DNA from: Streptomyces sparsogenes
GTDB lineage: Bacteria; Actinomycetota; Actinomycetes; Streptomycetales; Streptomycetaceae
Assembly: GCF_001704635.1 (NCBI RefSeq)
Contig: NZ_MAXF01000110.1
Coordinates: 62,001 to 126,000, forward strand
Direction: 5' to 3'
DNA: 64,000 bases
The notes beneath the pieces were generated by a model, which did not search any database, was not told where the DNA came from, and worked only from the letters and a program-made list of their open reading frames with translations. The position numbers and the translations under genes are program-made. How positions within the stretch are numbered: position 1 is the first letter of the stretch; the number at the start of each line of letters is the position of its first letter. Shown here in pieces: positions 7,328 through 17,200 of the stretch.

Positions 7328-9463
7328 TCAGACGGCGTGCGGAAGGAAGGGGCTCGCGGTCCCGCTCCAGGTCACACTCAGGGTCTCGCGAGCCCGTGTG
7401 CACGCGACGAAGAGCAGACAGCGCTCACGGAGCAGGTCGGCGTCGTGCTGGAGCGGGTCGGCCTCACGCGGGGTGATCTCGCGGGCGAACGGGACGGCGC
7501 CCTCGGCGGCACCGAGCACGGACACCGCCCGGAACTCCAGCCCCTTCATCGCGTGCATCGTCGCCAGCCGTACGCCCTCGGCGCCCTGCGCCACCCGGCC
7601 TCTGACCCGTAGCACCGGGATGCCGGCGGCGTTCAGTTTCTCCTCGGCCGTGTCCAGGGAGAGGTTGAAGCGTGCGCACACGCCGATCTCGTGCGGCGCG
7701 AGGCCCTCGGCGAGCAACGTCCGGACCCGCTCCACCAGCGCCTCGGTCTCCTCCTGCCGGGTCGCGTACCCCCGCACCTGGGGCCGGCGTCCATGGAGCA
7801 GGGAGCGGTACCCGGCCAGCGAGTCGGGCCCCTCTCCCTCGAGCGTGTCGACGGTGACGGGTGCGAGGAGGCGAGCCGACCAGGCGAGTATCTCCTCCGT
7901 GGAGCGGTAGTTGACGCGCAGCCGGAAGCTGCGCCCGGTCGTGGTGATGCCCAGCGACCGCAGCGACACCCGGGAGTCGTAGATCCGCTGATGCGGGTCG
8001 CCGGTCACAAAAAGGTCGTCGGGGCCGGGGAAGACGGCAGCGCGCAGCACACGCCACTGCGCGGGATGCAGGTCCTGCGCCTCGTCGACCACGACATGGG
8101 CGTACGGAGCCGGCCGGTCGGCGAGGATTTCCGCCGCGCGGGCGCAGACGCGCAGGTGCGTGGTCTCGCCGCGGTCGCGCAGGAACTGCTCGAACCGCTC
8201 CACGCCGCTCCACACCTCCCGGCGGCGCGCGGGACCGAGACCGGAGCCGCGGCCGCGGCGGCTCGCGGCGAGGTAGGCGTCGAGATCGCGGAGGTTCTGG
8301 CCGAGGACGACGTGCCGGTACTCCTGGGCCAGGAACTGGGCGGTGAACGGCAGATCGAGCTGCTTGACCGCCTTCTCCCACAACTGCCGCTGCTCCCGGT
8401 CCCCGATCGGCTTGCACACGGCCGCCGAGTCGGCGCGCACGACGCCGTTCGCGAAAGCGTCGACCGTGGTCACGTCCACGCGCGCCAGCAGCTTCTCGTC
8501 CTCGTCGAGGAGCAGACCGAGCAACTCGCGCAGCCCGGCCGCGAGCGCGTTCGTGTACGTGGTGAGCAGGACACGGCCGTCCTCGGAGCGGCCGAGCAGG
8601 TGCCGCACCCGGTGCAGGGCGGCCACCGTCTTGCCGGTGCCGGGTCCGCCGGTGACCTGGACGGGGCCGCCATAGGAGGTGCGATAGGCGACGCGCCGCT
8701 GGGAGGGGTGGAGGAAGACCCTCCAGGCCGCGAACGGCTTCTCCAGCATCTCCTCCAACTCGTGCGGCCCGCTGACCAGCCGGATGCGCGCGTGGGTGTT
8801 GGAGATCACCGTGGCCAGGTCCTCGACCGGTTCGGCGGGCGCGTCGGCGGGCCGGCGGACGGCCACGACGTCCCGGTAGACCTCCTCCGGGCTGAACCCT
8901 TCGGCGAGGTACTGCAACACCTCCAGCTGGTCCTCCGGCAGGAGCGTGGCGAAGGCCTCCAGCTGGGCCTTGTCCACCATGGAGCGCGCGGCGCGCAGCA
9001 CCTGGTCGTCGATCCCGAGTTCACGCAGCGTGCCGTCGGAGACATCCGCGAACAGCAGCCGGGGTGCCGTGCGCGCGGCCGTCTCGTACAGCGGTGTCAG
9101 CTCGTCCAGGGCGACGGCGTCGCGCACCTCGAGGGCGCGCGTCGCGGAGTTGGCGCTGTACAGACGCTTCGCAGCCCAGGTGTAGGCGTCGTCGTGCGGC
9201 AGGACGTTGACCAGCAGGAACATATCGCTGCCGTCGTCGGGCGCGAGCACGACGCCCCGCCAGAAGTCGGTGATGCGGATGGTGCGCATCCGTGGGTCAC
9301 GGGCGTTCTCCACGGACTCCAGATGCAGTCCCTTGTCCGCGTTGAGCGCGGCGACGCTCATGGCCTGGAATTTCGCCATGGCCTTGCGTACTCCGGCTCG
9401 GACCGGCTTCTCCAGGGTGTCGTAGCCGTCCCAGAAGCTCTGGGCGAAGGCGAGCCGGGGCAT
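7328..9463 (-). CDS. UvrD/Rep-type SF1 helicase with RelE/ParE-like N-terminal domain
   Basis: 711 residues. Residues ~1-110 (LAFAQSFWDGYDTLEKPVRAGV, then a short beta-rich part ending WRGVVLAPDDGSDMFLLVNV) look like a RelE/ParE toxin fold. The helicase follows: Walker A VTGGPGTGKTVAALHR near residue 274, motif II HVVVDEAQDLHPAQW near 455, FRLRVNYRSTEEI (motif IV region), and C-terminal LATMHAMKGLEFRAVSVLG and RCLLFVACTRARETLSV (motifs V-VI). It is the last gene of a - strand operon after McrB and McrC (36-nt gap), so it probably serves as the DNA- or RNA-processing partner of that module. It converges on the methylase gene with a ~20-nt gap. Confidence 0.85.
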   Translation of the reverse strand: MPRLAFAQSFWDGYDTLEKPVRAGVRKAMAKFQAMSVAALNADKGLHLESVENARDPRMRTIRITDFWRGVVLAPDDGSDMFLLVNVLPHDDAYTWAAKRLYSANSATRALEVRDAVALDELTPLYETAARTAPRLLFADVSDGTLRELGIDDQVLRAARSMVDKAQLEAFATLLPEDQLEVLQYLAEGFSPEEVYRDVVAVRRPADAPAEPVEDLATVISNTHARIRLVSGPHELEEMLEKPFAAWRVFLHPSQRRVAYRTSYGGPVQVTGGPGTGKTVAALHRVRHLLGRSEDGRVLLTTYTNALAAGLRELLGLLLDEDEKLLARVDVTTVDAFANGVVRADSAAVCKPIGDREQRQLWEKAVKQLDLPFTAQFLAQEYRHVVLGQNLRDLDAYLAASRRGRGSGLGPARRREVWSGVERFEQFLRDRGETTHLRVCARAAEILADRPAPYAHVVVDEAQDLHPAQWRVLRAAVFPGPDDLFVTGDPHQRIYDSRVSLRSLGITTTGRSFRLRVNYRSTEEILAWSARLLAPVTVDTLEGEGPDSLAGYRSLLHGRRPQVRGYATRQEETEALVERVRTLLAEGLAPHEIGVCARFNLSLDTAEEKLNAAGIPVLRVRGRVAQGAEGVRLATMHAMKGLEFRAVSVLGAAEGAVPFAREITPREADPLQHDADLLRERCLLFVACTRARETLSVTWSGTASPFLPHAV

Positions 9464-9499
9464 GGGGTCTCTTCCTTTCCGCCGGGCGGTTTTTCGTGA

Positions 9500-10795
9500 T
9501 CATGAATGGGGAAGGTCCCCGGCCAGCCGTCCGGCGAGCTGTCCCAGGGCCGTGAGGAGTTGTTCCGGTGGGCGGGAGAGATCGAGGCTGTGCTGGTAGA
9601 GGCGCACTCCCCGGCCGTCAGGACCCGCCGCCGTGCCCCGTACCTCGTGGAAGCGCTCGGGCCGGTGCCCGGCGGCGTACACCAGGTGGGCCTCGGGCAG
9701 CCCGAGCACGGTGGCGTAGGTGAGGGCCTGGTACAGGTCGGCGTTGGGGAGTCCGTATGCCTTCTCCACCTTGTACTTGGCGTCCACGACGGCGAGCGGG
9801 GTGCGGCCGTCGCCGGTACGGACGACGAGGTCGGGGCGCATCCGTACGAGACCCGCGAGGTCGAGGTGGTGGGGATCCTGGAGGCGCGCGGTCAGGCCGC
9901 GCTCCCGAAGAGCCTCACGCAGCGCGACCGTGACGAAGTCCTCGAACAGCTTGTTCATGTCCAGCAGGAAGCCGTCCACGGCGAGCGGGTCGGCCCCGGC
10001 CGGACGGTGCTCGGGCGAGGTGCCGCGCAGGACGGCCTCGGCGATCCGCAGCGCGGGCTGGTAGCGGGAGTTGAGGCGTGAAGGCTGCCAGCGCGGCAGT
10101 TCCTGCCCCCGTATCAGCGGCAGGGCGTCGGCCAGGCGTACGCGCTGATGAGCGAGGCGCCGCCGGACGGGTCCGGGAACGCCCGGCAGCCGCAGCAACC
10201 GCTCGGCGGCGGCGCGCAGGATGCGGTTCTCGGCGGTGTCGGCGGTGTACGCGTCGTAGGCGACCTCCACGGGCGGCGTACGGCCGAAGTGCCGCCGGAT
10301 CTGCTCGGCCTCGCGCAGGCGCCCGCGCATGACCAGAGCGGATTCCTCCACCTCCCGGTAGCCCTGGAGGACCCCCTGCCGCAGCGCCGCGTCGATCTGC
10401 CGTTCCACGGCGTGCGCGAGCGCGGGGACGACGTCGTCGTACGCGCCGGTGTCGACGGTGCCCTCCCCGCTGTCACGCCAGGCGCGGGCCGGGTCGAGGC
10501 TGAACCCGAGGAGGAAGAACAGCCGGCTCACCGGGGTCTTGGGCATGATCCGTACGACCGGACCGCCGGGTGTGCGCACTGCGCCGACCCGGTTGCCCGC
10601 GCGCAGCAGCCAGTGTCCGGGCCGGCCGGGGTCGGGGGTCGCGCTCCGCAGGATGCCGGAGGCGGCCAGCGCCCGACCGGCCTCGGCGCCCAGCGGGACG
10701 GAGACGGCGGGCCCGTACTCGCGCAGTGACACCTCGGGCACGGACGCGGGCACGGACGCGGGCACGGACGCGGGCACGGACGCGGGCACCGTCAC
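9500..10795 (-). CDS. mcrC: McrC-like 5-methylcytosine restriction component (PD-(D/E)XK nuclease)
   Basis: 431 residues. After a repetitive PASV tail (residues 4-19), the McrC N-terminal domain runs VSLREYGPAVSVPL to RIMPKTPVSRLFFLLGF. The mid-region is YREVEESALVMRGRLREAEQIRRHFG, and the C-terminal nuclease carries MRPDLVVRTGDG and LAVVDAKYKVEK, giving the D...DxK catalytic residues expected of McrC. McrC partners the McrB GTPase motor to cut modified DNA. The GTG start (10795-10793) overlaps the McrB stop (GTGA), so the two are coupled. The repeat-encoded N-terminus is unusual and sits exactly at the gene junction. Confidence 0.88.
   Translation of the reverse strand: MTVPASVPASVPASVPASVPEVSLREYGPAVSVPLGAEAGRALAASGILRSATPDPGRPGHWLLRAGNRVGAVRTPGGPVVRIMPKTPVSRLFFLLGFSLDPARAWRDSGEGTVDTGAYDDVVPALAHAVERQIDAALRQGVLQGYREVEESALVMRGRLREAEQIRRHFGRTPPVEVAYDAYTADTAENRILRAAAERLLRLPGVPGPVRRRLAHQRVRLADALPLIRGQELPRWQPSRLNSRYQPALRIAEAVLRGTSPEHRPAGADPLAVDGFLLDMNKLFEDFVTVALREALRERGLTARLQDPHHLDLAGLVRMRPDLVVRTGDGRTPLAVVDAKYKVEKAYGLPNADLYQALTYATVLGLPEAHLVYAAGHRPERFHEVRGTAAGPDGRGVRLYQHSLDLSRPPEQLLTALGQLAGRLAGDLPHS
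10738..10785. repeat. 12-bp tandem repeat (four copies) at the mcrB/mcrC junction
   Basis: GCACGGACGCGG is repeated four times head to tail, with a partial fifth copy. On the - strand it encodes (PASV)n in the N-terminus of McrC. The 12-bp unit keeps frame, so copy-number change would lengthen or shorten the tail without breaking the gene. Confidence 0.85.
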
Positions 10796-12609
10796 GGGAG
10801 CTGCCCGCGCAGCGAGTCGAGGCCGTAGCGGGCGTTGACGTCGATTCCCTCGCCGTAGTGGTGTTCCTCCAGCAACGGCAGGATCTTCGTGCGCCAGGTC
10901 CGTTCGAGGCCGCCTTCGCGGTACACGCCCGGCTTCATCAGGTACGAGGGGCCGATGGCGAAGTCGGCGTCGTCGATACGGGCGTTGAGGGCGTCGAGGA
11001 GGCCGGCGGGCTCCAGGTCCCTGCCCTCGCGTCGCAGCCAGCGCGCGAGCAGCCCGGCGGTCGGTTCGCTGCGCGGGGACAGCTCCACGAACGCGAAGCG
11101 GCGCCGCATCGCCGCGTCCACCAGGGCGATCGACCGGTCGGCGGTGTTCATCGTGCCGATCACGAAGAGGTTGGGCGGCAGCGCGAAGTCGTCCCCGGAG
11201 TAGGTGAGGCGGAGCGATTTCTTCCGGTACTCCAGGAGGAAGTACAGCTCGCCGAAGACCTTCGCCAGATTGGCGCGGTTGATCTCGTCGATGATCAGGA
11301 AGTGCGGGATGTGCCGGTTGCCCTCGCGCAGGGCGAGATCGGCAAGCTCCCGCAGCGGGCCCGCCGTCAGCCGGAAGGCGACCTCCCGCGTCTCGGGGTC
11401 CTCCACGGGCCGGAACCCCTCGAAGAAGTCCTCGTACGCGTACGAGGGGTGGAACTGCACGATCTTGACCTGCTCGGGGCCGCCACCGAAGTACTCGGCC
11501 AGCTTCATCGCCATATAGGTCTTGCCGGTGCCCGGTGGGCCGTAGAGCACCAACTGCTTCTCGTCGACGAGCAGTTCGCGTATGTCGTCAAGCCAGGCGC
11601 GGTCGTGGACGAAGAGGTCGGCGGCGAGCGCCTCGGTGATGTGGGGCAGCGACAGCTCTCGCGGCGCCGACTGTCCCACGGCGGGGTCCTCACCGGGGGC
11701 CGCCGGGGCCGTGTGCTCCTTCTGCCCGCTGAGCCCGTCGAGCGCTTCCAGCACACCGGTCAGGTCGACGACGTCATGCTGAACGGACAGCTTCTGCTGC
11801 ACTTCCTCCGGAAGCTCCTCGTACGCACGGCTCCGCGGCATCCAGGAGACGGCCCTCCGCAGATTGGACAGCCCGCCCGGCGACGAAGTCTGCACGGCCT
11901 CCCCGGTGATCCGCCCGATGTGCAGCCGGCCGTCGCCGATGGTGGCGACCGTGTCGCCGACGCGCATCTGCGTCAGGAAGGCGTGCAGTTCGTCGACGAG
12001 ACCCCGCTTCTGGTTGTACGAGGCCGCCCCCTCGTACCCCTCCTCCACGAAACGGCGCAGCGTGCTCTTGGTCGGATCTGTCTCCTCCAGGGGCGGCAGA
12101 TGCGCGGCCGCGAGGGAGACGAAGCCCTCCTTCAGCCACAGCTGCCGCACCAGGTTGTGCCCGGAGACATTGGAGCCGCGCACCAGCCACGCCTTGCGCG
12201 GGGGACGCCAGCCCGTGGCCAGGTAGTCGGCGAGCGGGTGGCCCTCCGCGGTGCGCCAGGACTCGGGGCCGGAAGCGTCGTACCCGTAGACGAGCGCGGC
12301 GGCGGCCGAGGAGGAGTTGCACTCGATGTCCCGGGTCACCACCCAACGGGGCGGCCCCTGCGGCAGGCCGGGATCGGCGGGAGCGTCGGCCAGGCCGCCG
12401 CTCGCGCGCAGATCCGCGCGGTTGCGGCGGGCGTGGTCGCCGAGCCCGGGCCATGCCTCGGCGGCCACCATGGAACCTGCCCGCAGAAGGAACTTGTGGG
12501 TGCCGTTGCCGCCGAACTCGGCGAGCAGATGTCCCCGGGCCTCACCGCCGTCCTTGGGCAGCTTGATGCGGAACTCGGGTGTGCCGGGGAGGAGCTCGGG
12601 CTGGGGCAC
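10792..12609 (-). CDS. mcrB: McrB-like AAA+ GTPase with DUF4357-type N-terminal domain
   Basis: 605 residues from the chosen start. The N-terminus resembles DUF4357 (ECNSSSAAAALVYGYDASG then SWRTAEGHPL). A middle domain (AWLVRGSNVSGHNLVRQLWL to GDGRLHIGRITGEA) looks like an EVE/modified-base-reader-type fold. The C-terminal half is the AAA+ motor of McrB: Walker A LYGPPGTGKTYMAMKLAEY, Walker B FLIIDEINRANLAKVFGELY, the McrB-type MNTADRSIALVDAAMRRRF with NTAD signature and arginine finger. The frame is open to TTG at 12690, but GTG at 12609 has GGAAGG six nt upstream and lies after the likely -10 (TAAGGT, 12655-12650); 12651 is another GTG. It probably senses modified or foreign DNA and drives McrC. 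Confidence 0.85.
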   Translation of the reverse strand: MPQPELLPGTPEFRIKLPKDGGEARGHLLAEFGGNGTHKFLLRAGSMVAAEAWPGLGDHARRNRADLRASGGLADAPADPGLPQGPPRWVVTRDIECNSSSAAAALVYGYDASGPESWRTAEGHPLADYLATGWRPPRKAWLVRGSNVSGHNLVRQLWLKEGFVSLAAAHLPPLEETDPTKSTLRRFVEEGYEGAASYNQKRGLVDELHAFLTQMRVGDTVATIGDGRLHIGRITGEAVQTSSPGGLSNLRRAVSWMPRSRAYEELPEEVQQKLSVQHDVVDLTGVLEALDGLSGQKEHTAPAAPGEDPAVGQSAPRELSLPHITEALAADLFVHDRAWLDDIRELLVDEKQLVLYGPPGTGKTYMAMKLAEYFGGGPEQVKIVQFHPSYAYEDFFEGFRPVEDPETREVAFRLTAGPLRELADLALREGNRHIPHFLIIDEINRANLAKVFGELYFLLEYRKKSLRLTYSGDDFALPPNLFVIGTMNTADRSIALVDAAMRRRFAFVELSPRSEPTAGLLARWLRREGRDLEPAGLLDALNARIDDADFAIGPSYLMKPGVYREGGLERTWRTKILPLLEEHHYGEGIDVNARYGLDSLRGQLP

Positions 12610-12657
12610 GGTGACCTTCCGGGTGCGCGAGGCCTGTACGGACGCCCACACCTTACC

Positions 12658-12674
12658 TGTTGACGGTGTCAAGT
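12658..12674. promoter_or_regulatory. Candidate shared island operator (site A), upstream of the mcrBC operon
   Basis: TGTTGAC-GGT-GTCAAGT, 7/7 plus 5/7 to the consensus. On the - strand the palindrome lies between a poor -35 (GATCAC) and a -10-like TAAGGT with 17-bp spacing, where a bound protein would block RNA polymerase. The flank CGTCAACAGGTAAGGT is nearly the same as CGTCAACAGGTGAAGGT upstream of the kinase-helicase operon. Confidence 0.45.
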
Positions 12675-12708
12675 GATCCGTGTTCTGCAAAAGCGCTTAG
12701 AGGGAGCG

Positions 12709-12740
12709 TGTTGACGATGTAAACAGACAGGTCCTAGGGT
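12709..12740 (+). promoter_or_regulatory. Promoter with candidate operator (site C) for the sigma-drmAB operon
   Basis: -35 TTGACG (12711-12716), 18-bp spacer, -10 TAGGGT (12735-12740), a good match to the HrdB-type TTGAC-N17/18-TAnnnT promoter. The -35 is embedded in the palindrome TGTTGAC-GAT-GTAAACA (12709-12725; 7/7 plus 6/7 to consensus). The start codon is at 12805, so the leader is about 58 nt. Confidence 0.6.
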
Positions 12741-12804
12741 GTGGAATGTGTCCGCTCGACCGTTTCGGGCCGAGCCGGCGCTTGAACGCTGAAGTGGGGG
12801 GCGT

Positions 12805-14193
12805 ATGGGTGCGGAGCCAGTGGCCGAGGCCAAGCGGCGTGCGATCGAGGCGGAGTTACCTTCGGTCATCGAAAGACTGAAACGGTGCGCGTCTTCCGCG
12901 GGAGTTGTCGGCCACCAGGCCTTCGCGCGGGAGGCGGACCGGCTCGGGCTCACGAGTGACGAGCAGCGGCGAAGGCTCCGCACCGGGCTCGCAGTAGTCG
13001 GCATTCATGTGAAGCCCCCACGCCGGAAAGAATGTCGGGCGCCCGCCACGGCACCCGCCCAGGGACACCTGGCCCAGGCCCGGCGGATGCTGGCCCGCTA
13101 CGCCGACGCCGAAGGCACCGTCAGCAAGCTCGCCCACGACGGCGTCGTAAGGCTCCATGGGCTCGGCCCCGCGGAAGCACGTGAGCTGACCGCCGACTTC
13201 CCGATCACCCGCCCCGGCACACCCCGCGTGCAGCCGCCGACCCGTGAGAAGTGCGCCCACTCCGCCGTTTCCGTCATGGACGACAGGCTGTCCGACGCCG
13301 TTCGCGCCGCACGGGCCGTGCTGGAGGAGGACCGGTGGCGCGGAAACCCGGCGAAGGTCGTGCTCAAGGCGGACGAGGAAGTCGGTCTCGCCGTTCTCCT
13401 CCGCGGCGGTACCGACCACCTCGGCCGCGATGTCCCGGAGGAGGAGATAGCGGCGCTGCCCCGCGACGGCGAGCCGTGGCGTGCTTACGAGTGCCTCGTC
13501 CTGCACAACCGGCGGCTCGTGGGGAAGATCGCGCAGGGCTACCAGGGACACGGACTGGACATCGAGGACCTCGTCCAGCACGGAACCCTCGGCCTGATGC
13601 GCGCGGTCCGCAAGTTCGACGCCACCAGAGGCTACAAGCTGTCGACCTACGCGACGTCGTGGATCAGGCAGGCCATCACCCGGGCCATCGCCGACGAGGG
13701 CACGGTGATCCGGGTGCCCGTGCACATGCACGAAAAGGTCAGCAAGGTGGCCGTGGCCGAGCGCAAGCTGCTGAGCGAGGGCCGCGCCAGGACCGTCGAC
13801 AACGTGGCCTACGCCACCGGCCTCACGTTCGCCGAAGTGGAGAAGGTGCGCAGAATCAGCCGGCCCACCGACTCCCTGGACCGGATCATCGGCGACGACA
13901 CCGCACTCGGCGACCTGATCATCGGGCCGAGCCGGCAGCCCGGACCTCCTGCCGTGCTGCTCCGCAAGGAATTCCAGGCGCGCCTTCGGCACGTCTTGGA
14001 GCACCTCCCCGAGCGGGAGCGGCACATCCTCGTCCGGCGCACCGGCCTTGACGGCGACGAGCCGGACACGCTGGAGGAGATCGGCGCCGTCTTCGGCGTC
14101 ACCCGCGAACGCATCCGACAGCTCGAATCGAAGGCCAAGGAGAAGTTCCGCGAGCAGCTCGTCCGCCACAGGATGATCCCGTCGCACCCCTGA
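12805..14193 (+). CDS. Sigma-70 family RNA polymerase sigma factor (defence-operon associated)
   Basis: 462 residues. Region 2 is clear (residues ~222-296: HNRRLVGKIAQGYQGHGLDI, EDLVQHGTLGLMRAVRKFD, YKLSTYATSWIRQAI, the 2.3-2.4 DNA-melting/-10 recognition segment). Region 3 spans ~297-375 and region 4 ~396-452 (LPERERHILVRRTGLDG, EEIGAVFGVTRERIRQLESKA, the -35 recognition helix-turn-helix). The N-terminal ~60 residues (AFAREADRLGLTSDEQ to GIHV) look like a divergent region 1.1, and a long insert precedes region 2. A near-complete primary-type sigma factor leading a helicase operon is odd. It could dedicate RNA polymerase to the island promoters or act during phage takeover; both are hypotheses. 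The downstream drmA gene begins 73 nt later with no separate promoter evident. Confidence 0.88.
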   Translation: MGAEPVAEAKRRAIEAELPSVIERLKRCASSAGVVGHQAFAREADRLGLTSDEQRRRLRTGLAVVGIHVKPPRRKECRAPATAPAQGHLAQARRMLARYADAEGTVSKLAHDGVVRLHGLGPAEARELTADFPITRPGTPRVQPPTREKCAHSAVSVMDDRLSDAVRAARAVLEEDRWRGNPAKVVLKADEEVGLAVLLRGGTDHLGRDVPEEEIAALPRDGEPWRAYECLVLHNRRLVGKIAQGYQGHGLDIEDLVQHGTLGLMRAVRKFDATRGYKLSTYATSWIRQAITRAIADEGTVIRVPVHMHEKVSKVAVAERKLLSEGRARTVDNVAYATGLTFAEVEKVRRISRPTDSLDRIIGDDTALGDLIIGPSRQPGPPAVLLRKEFQARLRHVLEHLPERERHILVRRTGLDGDEPDTLEEIGAVFGVTRERIRQLESKAKEKFREQLVRHRMIPSHP

Positions 14194-14266
14194 ACCGGCC
14201 GCACATCACGGCGGGCCCACCGCCGAACCCTCTCCACGCCCCCACCTGATCCAAAGGAACCCGCAC

Positions 14267-17200
14267 ATGGACCCGCGCCAGGAGCTGGTCGACTACCTCA
14301 CCCGCCAGCTCGTCGGCCCCGCCGGCGGCGAGGACGAGGTGCTCGACGCTCCGCCCGACCGGCAGTACCTCATGGGCACGCTGTACCCGCAACAGGCCCC
14401 GCTGGAGCGCCGGCTCGCCCTCGCGGCCGACGACCCCGAGGCGCCGGGCGCCGAGGAGGACGCCCCCGACGCGAGTCCGGCCGCCGACCCGGTGCCCGAG
14501 ACCAACAGCTGGCTGCCCGCCTCCCTCGGCCTCAGCTTCTACACCGACGCCGCACAGGTCGAGGTGGTCTGCACGGCCGGCCGCTACGAGACGCAGCGCA
14601 GCGAACCCGGGCGCGGGCGGCGCTGGCGCCGGATCCCCCTCGCGGCCGAGAGGCACACCGTCGGCCCCGACCGGGAGAGCGTGCCCGTCCTCGGCGGCCG
14701 TGCGGAGATCCGGCTGCGCCGCCGCTCCTACGGCGACGGCACCCTGATCACCGTGGCGCTGGTCAACACCGCCCGCCACGACGGCACCGACGGCAAGGCG
14801 CCGAGCTGGGACGACATGCTGTTCCAGTGCGGGCTCACCGTCCGCCCCGCCGACGGCGCCGTCCTGCCCTACCCCAGCGTCCGGCTCGCCAGCCGTGACC
14901 CCGAGGAGCGTGAACTGCGCCTGCAGTACCGGCACGTCGTCACCCACGCCGTCGGCCACGGCTGCGCCGTCCGCGAGGACCGCGGCGAGGACGGCGCCGT
15001 CGAACGCCTCGCCTGCGAAGTCCTGCCGCGCGCCGAGGTGCCCGCCGTCCGGCCCGGCGGCCCGCTCGACGCCCCCGTGCTCACCCTCGCCCACCTGGCC
15101 GACGCGGCCGTCGACAGAGACCAACTGCGTGAGGAGTTGGCCGAGTTCGCCGCCTCCTACCACGCCTGGTATGTGGGCCAGTGCTCCGTCGAGGTGCCGG
15201 TCTGGGGGCGGGAGGCCGCGGAGCGAATCCTCGGCCGTGTCCGTCAGGCGGTCACCCGCATCGAAGCGGGCGTGCGCACCCTGTGCGACCCGGACCGCCC
15301 CGAACTCCTGGCCGCCTTCCGCATCGCCCAGCGCGCCATGCTGCTCCAGATGCGCCACTCCGCCCCCGACCAGGCCGGTCAGCGGCGCCACCGCTCCGAC
15401 CCCGTGGCCCTCGACCCGCCCGTCGACCCCGAGGCCACCTGGCGCCCCTTCCAGCTCGCCTTCTTCCTCCTCGCCCTCGACGGCGTCGCCGAACCCGGCC
15501 ACCGCGACCGGGAGACCACCGACCTGATCTGGTTCCCCACCGGCGGCGGCAAGACCGAGGCGTATCTGCTCCTGGCCGCCTTCACGATCGCCCTGCGCCG
15601 GATCCGCGGCGAAGGCGGCGGAACGACCGTGCTCAGCCGCTACACCCTCAGCCTGCTCACCACCCAGCAGTTCCAGCGCGCCGCCACCACGATCTGCGCC
15701 CTGGAACACCTCCGCCGCACCGAACCCGGACTCGGCCTCGGCGACGAACCGATCACCATCGGCCTGTGGGTCGGCGAGACCACCACCCCCAACACGTTCC
15801 AGAAGGCCAAGGACGCCTTCGACCAGCAGTACGAGGCCACCCACCCCGAGGACGTCTTCATCCTCGACCGCTGCCCGTGGTGCGGCACCCGCATCCTGCC
15901 GCCGGCCCGGTCCGGCGTCCGCTCCGACTACGGAGTCCGCGCCGGGACGGACGCCTTCGCCTTCCACTGCACCCGTGACGAGTGCGCCTTCCACGACGTC
16001 CTGCCCGTCGCCGTCGTCGACCAGCACCTCTACCGGGATCCGCCCACCTTCGTCCTCGGCACCGTCGACAAGTTCGCCCGGCTCGCCTGGGAGCCCGACT
16101 CCGGCCGCCTCTTCGGCGCCGGCACCGGCAACCCGCCCCCGTCCCTGATCATCCAGGACGAGCTGCACCTGCTCACCGGACCGCTGGGCACCACGGTCGG
16201 CCTCTACGAGGCGGCCGTCCTGGAGCTGTGCACCGGCCCGGACGGCCGCCCGCCCAAGATCGTCGCCGCCACGGCCACCATCCGGCGCTCCACCGAACAG
16301 GTCCGCGCCCTGCACCACCAGGACGTGCAGCTCTTCCCGCCGTCCGGACTCGACGCCCGCGACAGCTACTTCGCCGTCCCCGACACCGGCCGCCCCGGCC
16401 GCCTCTACCTCGGCGTCATGGCCCAGGGCCACACCGCGGGCCGCGGCGCCGTCGCCACCACGGCGGCCATGCTCCAGGGCGTCCACCAACTCCCCGAGGA
16501 ACACCGCGACGCCTACTGGACGCTCGTCGCCTACCACCACAGCCTGCGCGAGCTCGGCCGAACCGTCACCGCGGCCGGCGACGACATCCCCGCCCAGCTG
16601 AGGGGCCTCGACGAGGGCACCGGCGTCCGCGCGCTCGGCGCCGGCGACGTACAGGAACTGACCAGCAACCTGCCGCGTGCCGAGCAGCCCATCCTCCTCG
16701 ACCGCCTGGAGAAGCCCTGGAGCGACCCCCGGTCGGTGTCCTTCCTGCCGTGCACCAACATGCTCTCCGTCGGCGTCGACGTGAAGCGGCTCGCCTACCT
16801 GCTCATGCAGGGCCAGCCCAAGACCACCGCCGAGTACATCCAGGCCACCAGCCGCGTCGGCCGCCACCACGTGCCCGGACTCGTCGTCACCTACTTCAAC
16901 GCCACCCGCCCGCGCGACCGGTCCCACTACGAGACCTTCCTCGACTACCACCGGGCGCTCTACCGCTACGTCGAACCCGCCAGCGTCACCCCCTGGTCCC
17001 CGCCCGCCCGGCGCCGCGCCCTGCACGCCGCGCTCGTCGTCCTGGTCCGCCACCGGCTCGGCCTGGCCGCCGAGAACCAGGCCGGACACCTCACCCGCCA
17101 CCAGGACGAGGCCCAGCGGATCGCCGACGCCCTCGCCGAGCGCGCCGCCGTCGCTGAGCGCGGCGTTACGGGCGCCGACGCCGACGGTGTACGGGCCGAT

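Noticed and set aside
10738..10785. Short regular repeats as a possible CRISPR array
   Set aside because: The 12-bp units are contiguous with no spacers and code for a PASV tail; no cas genes are present.
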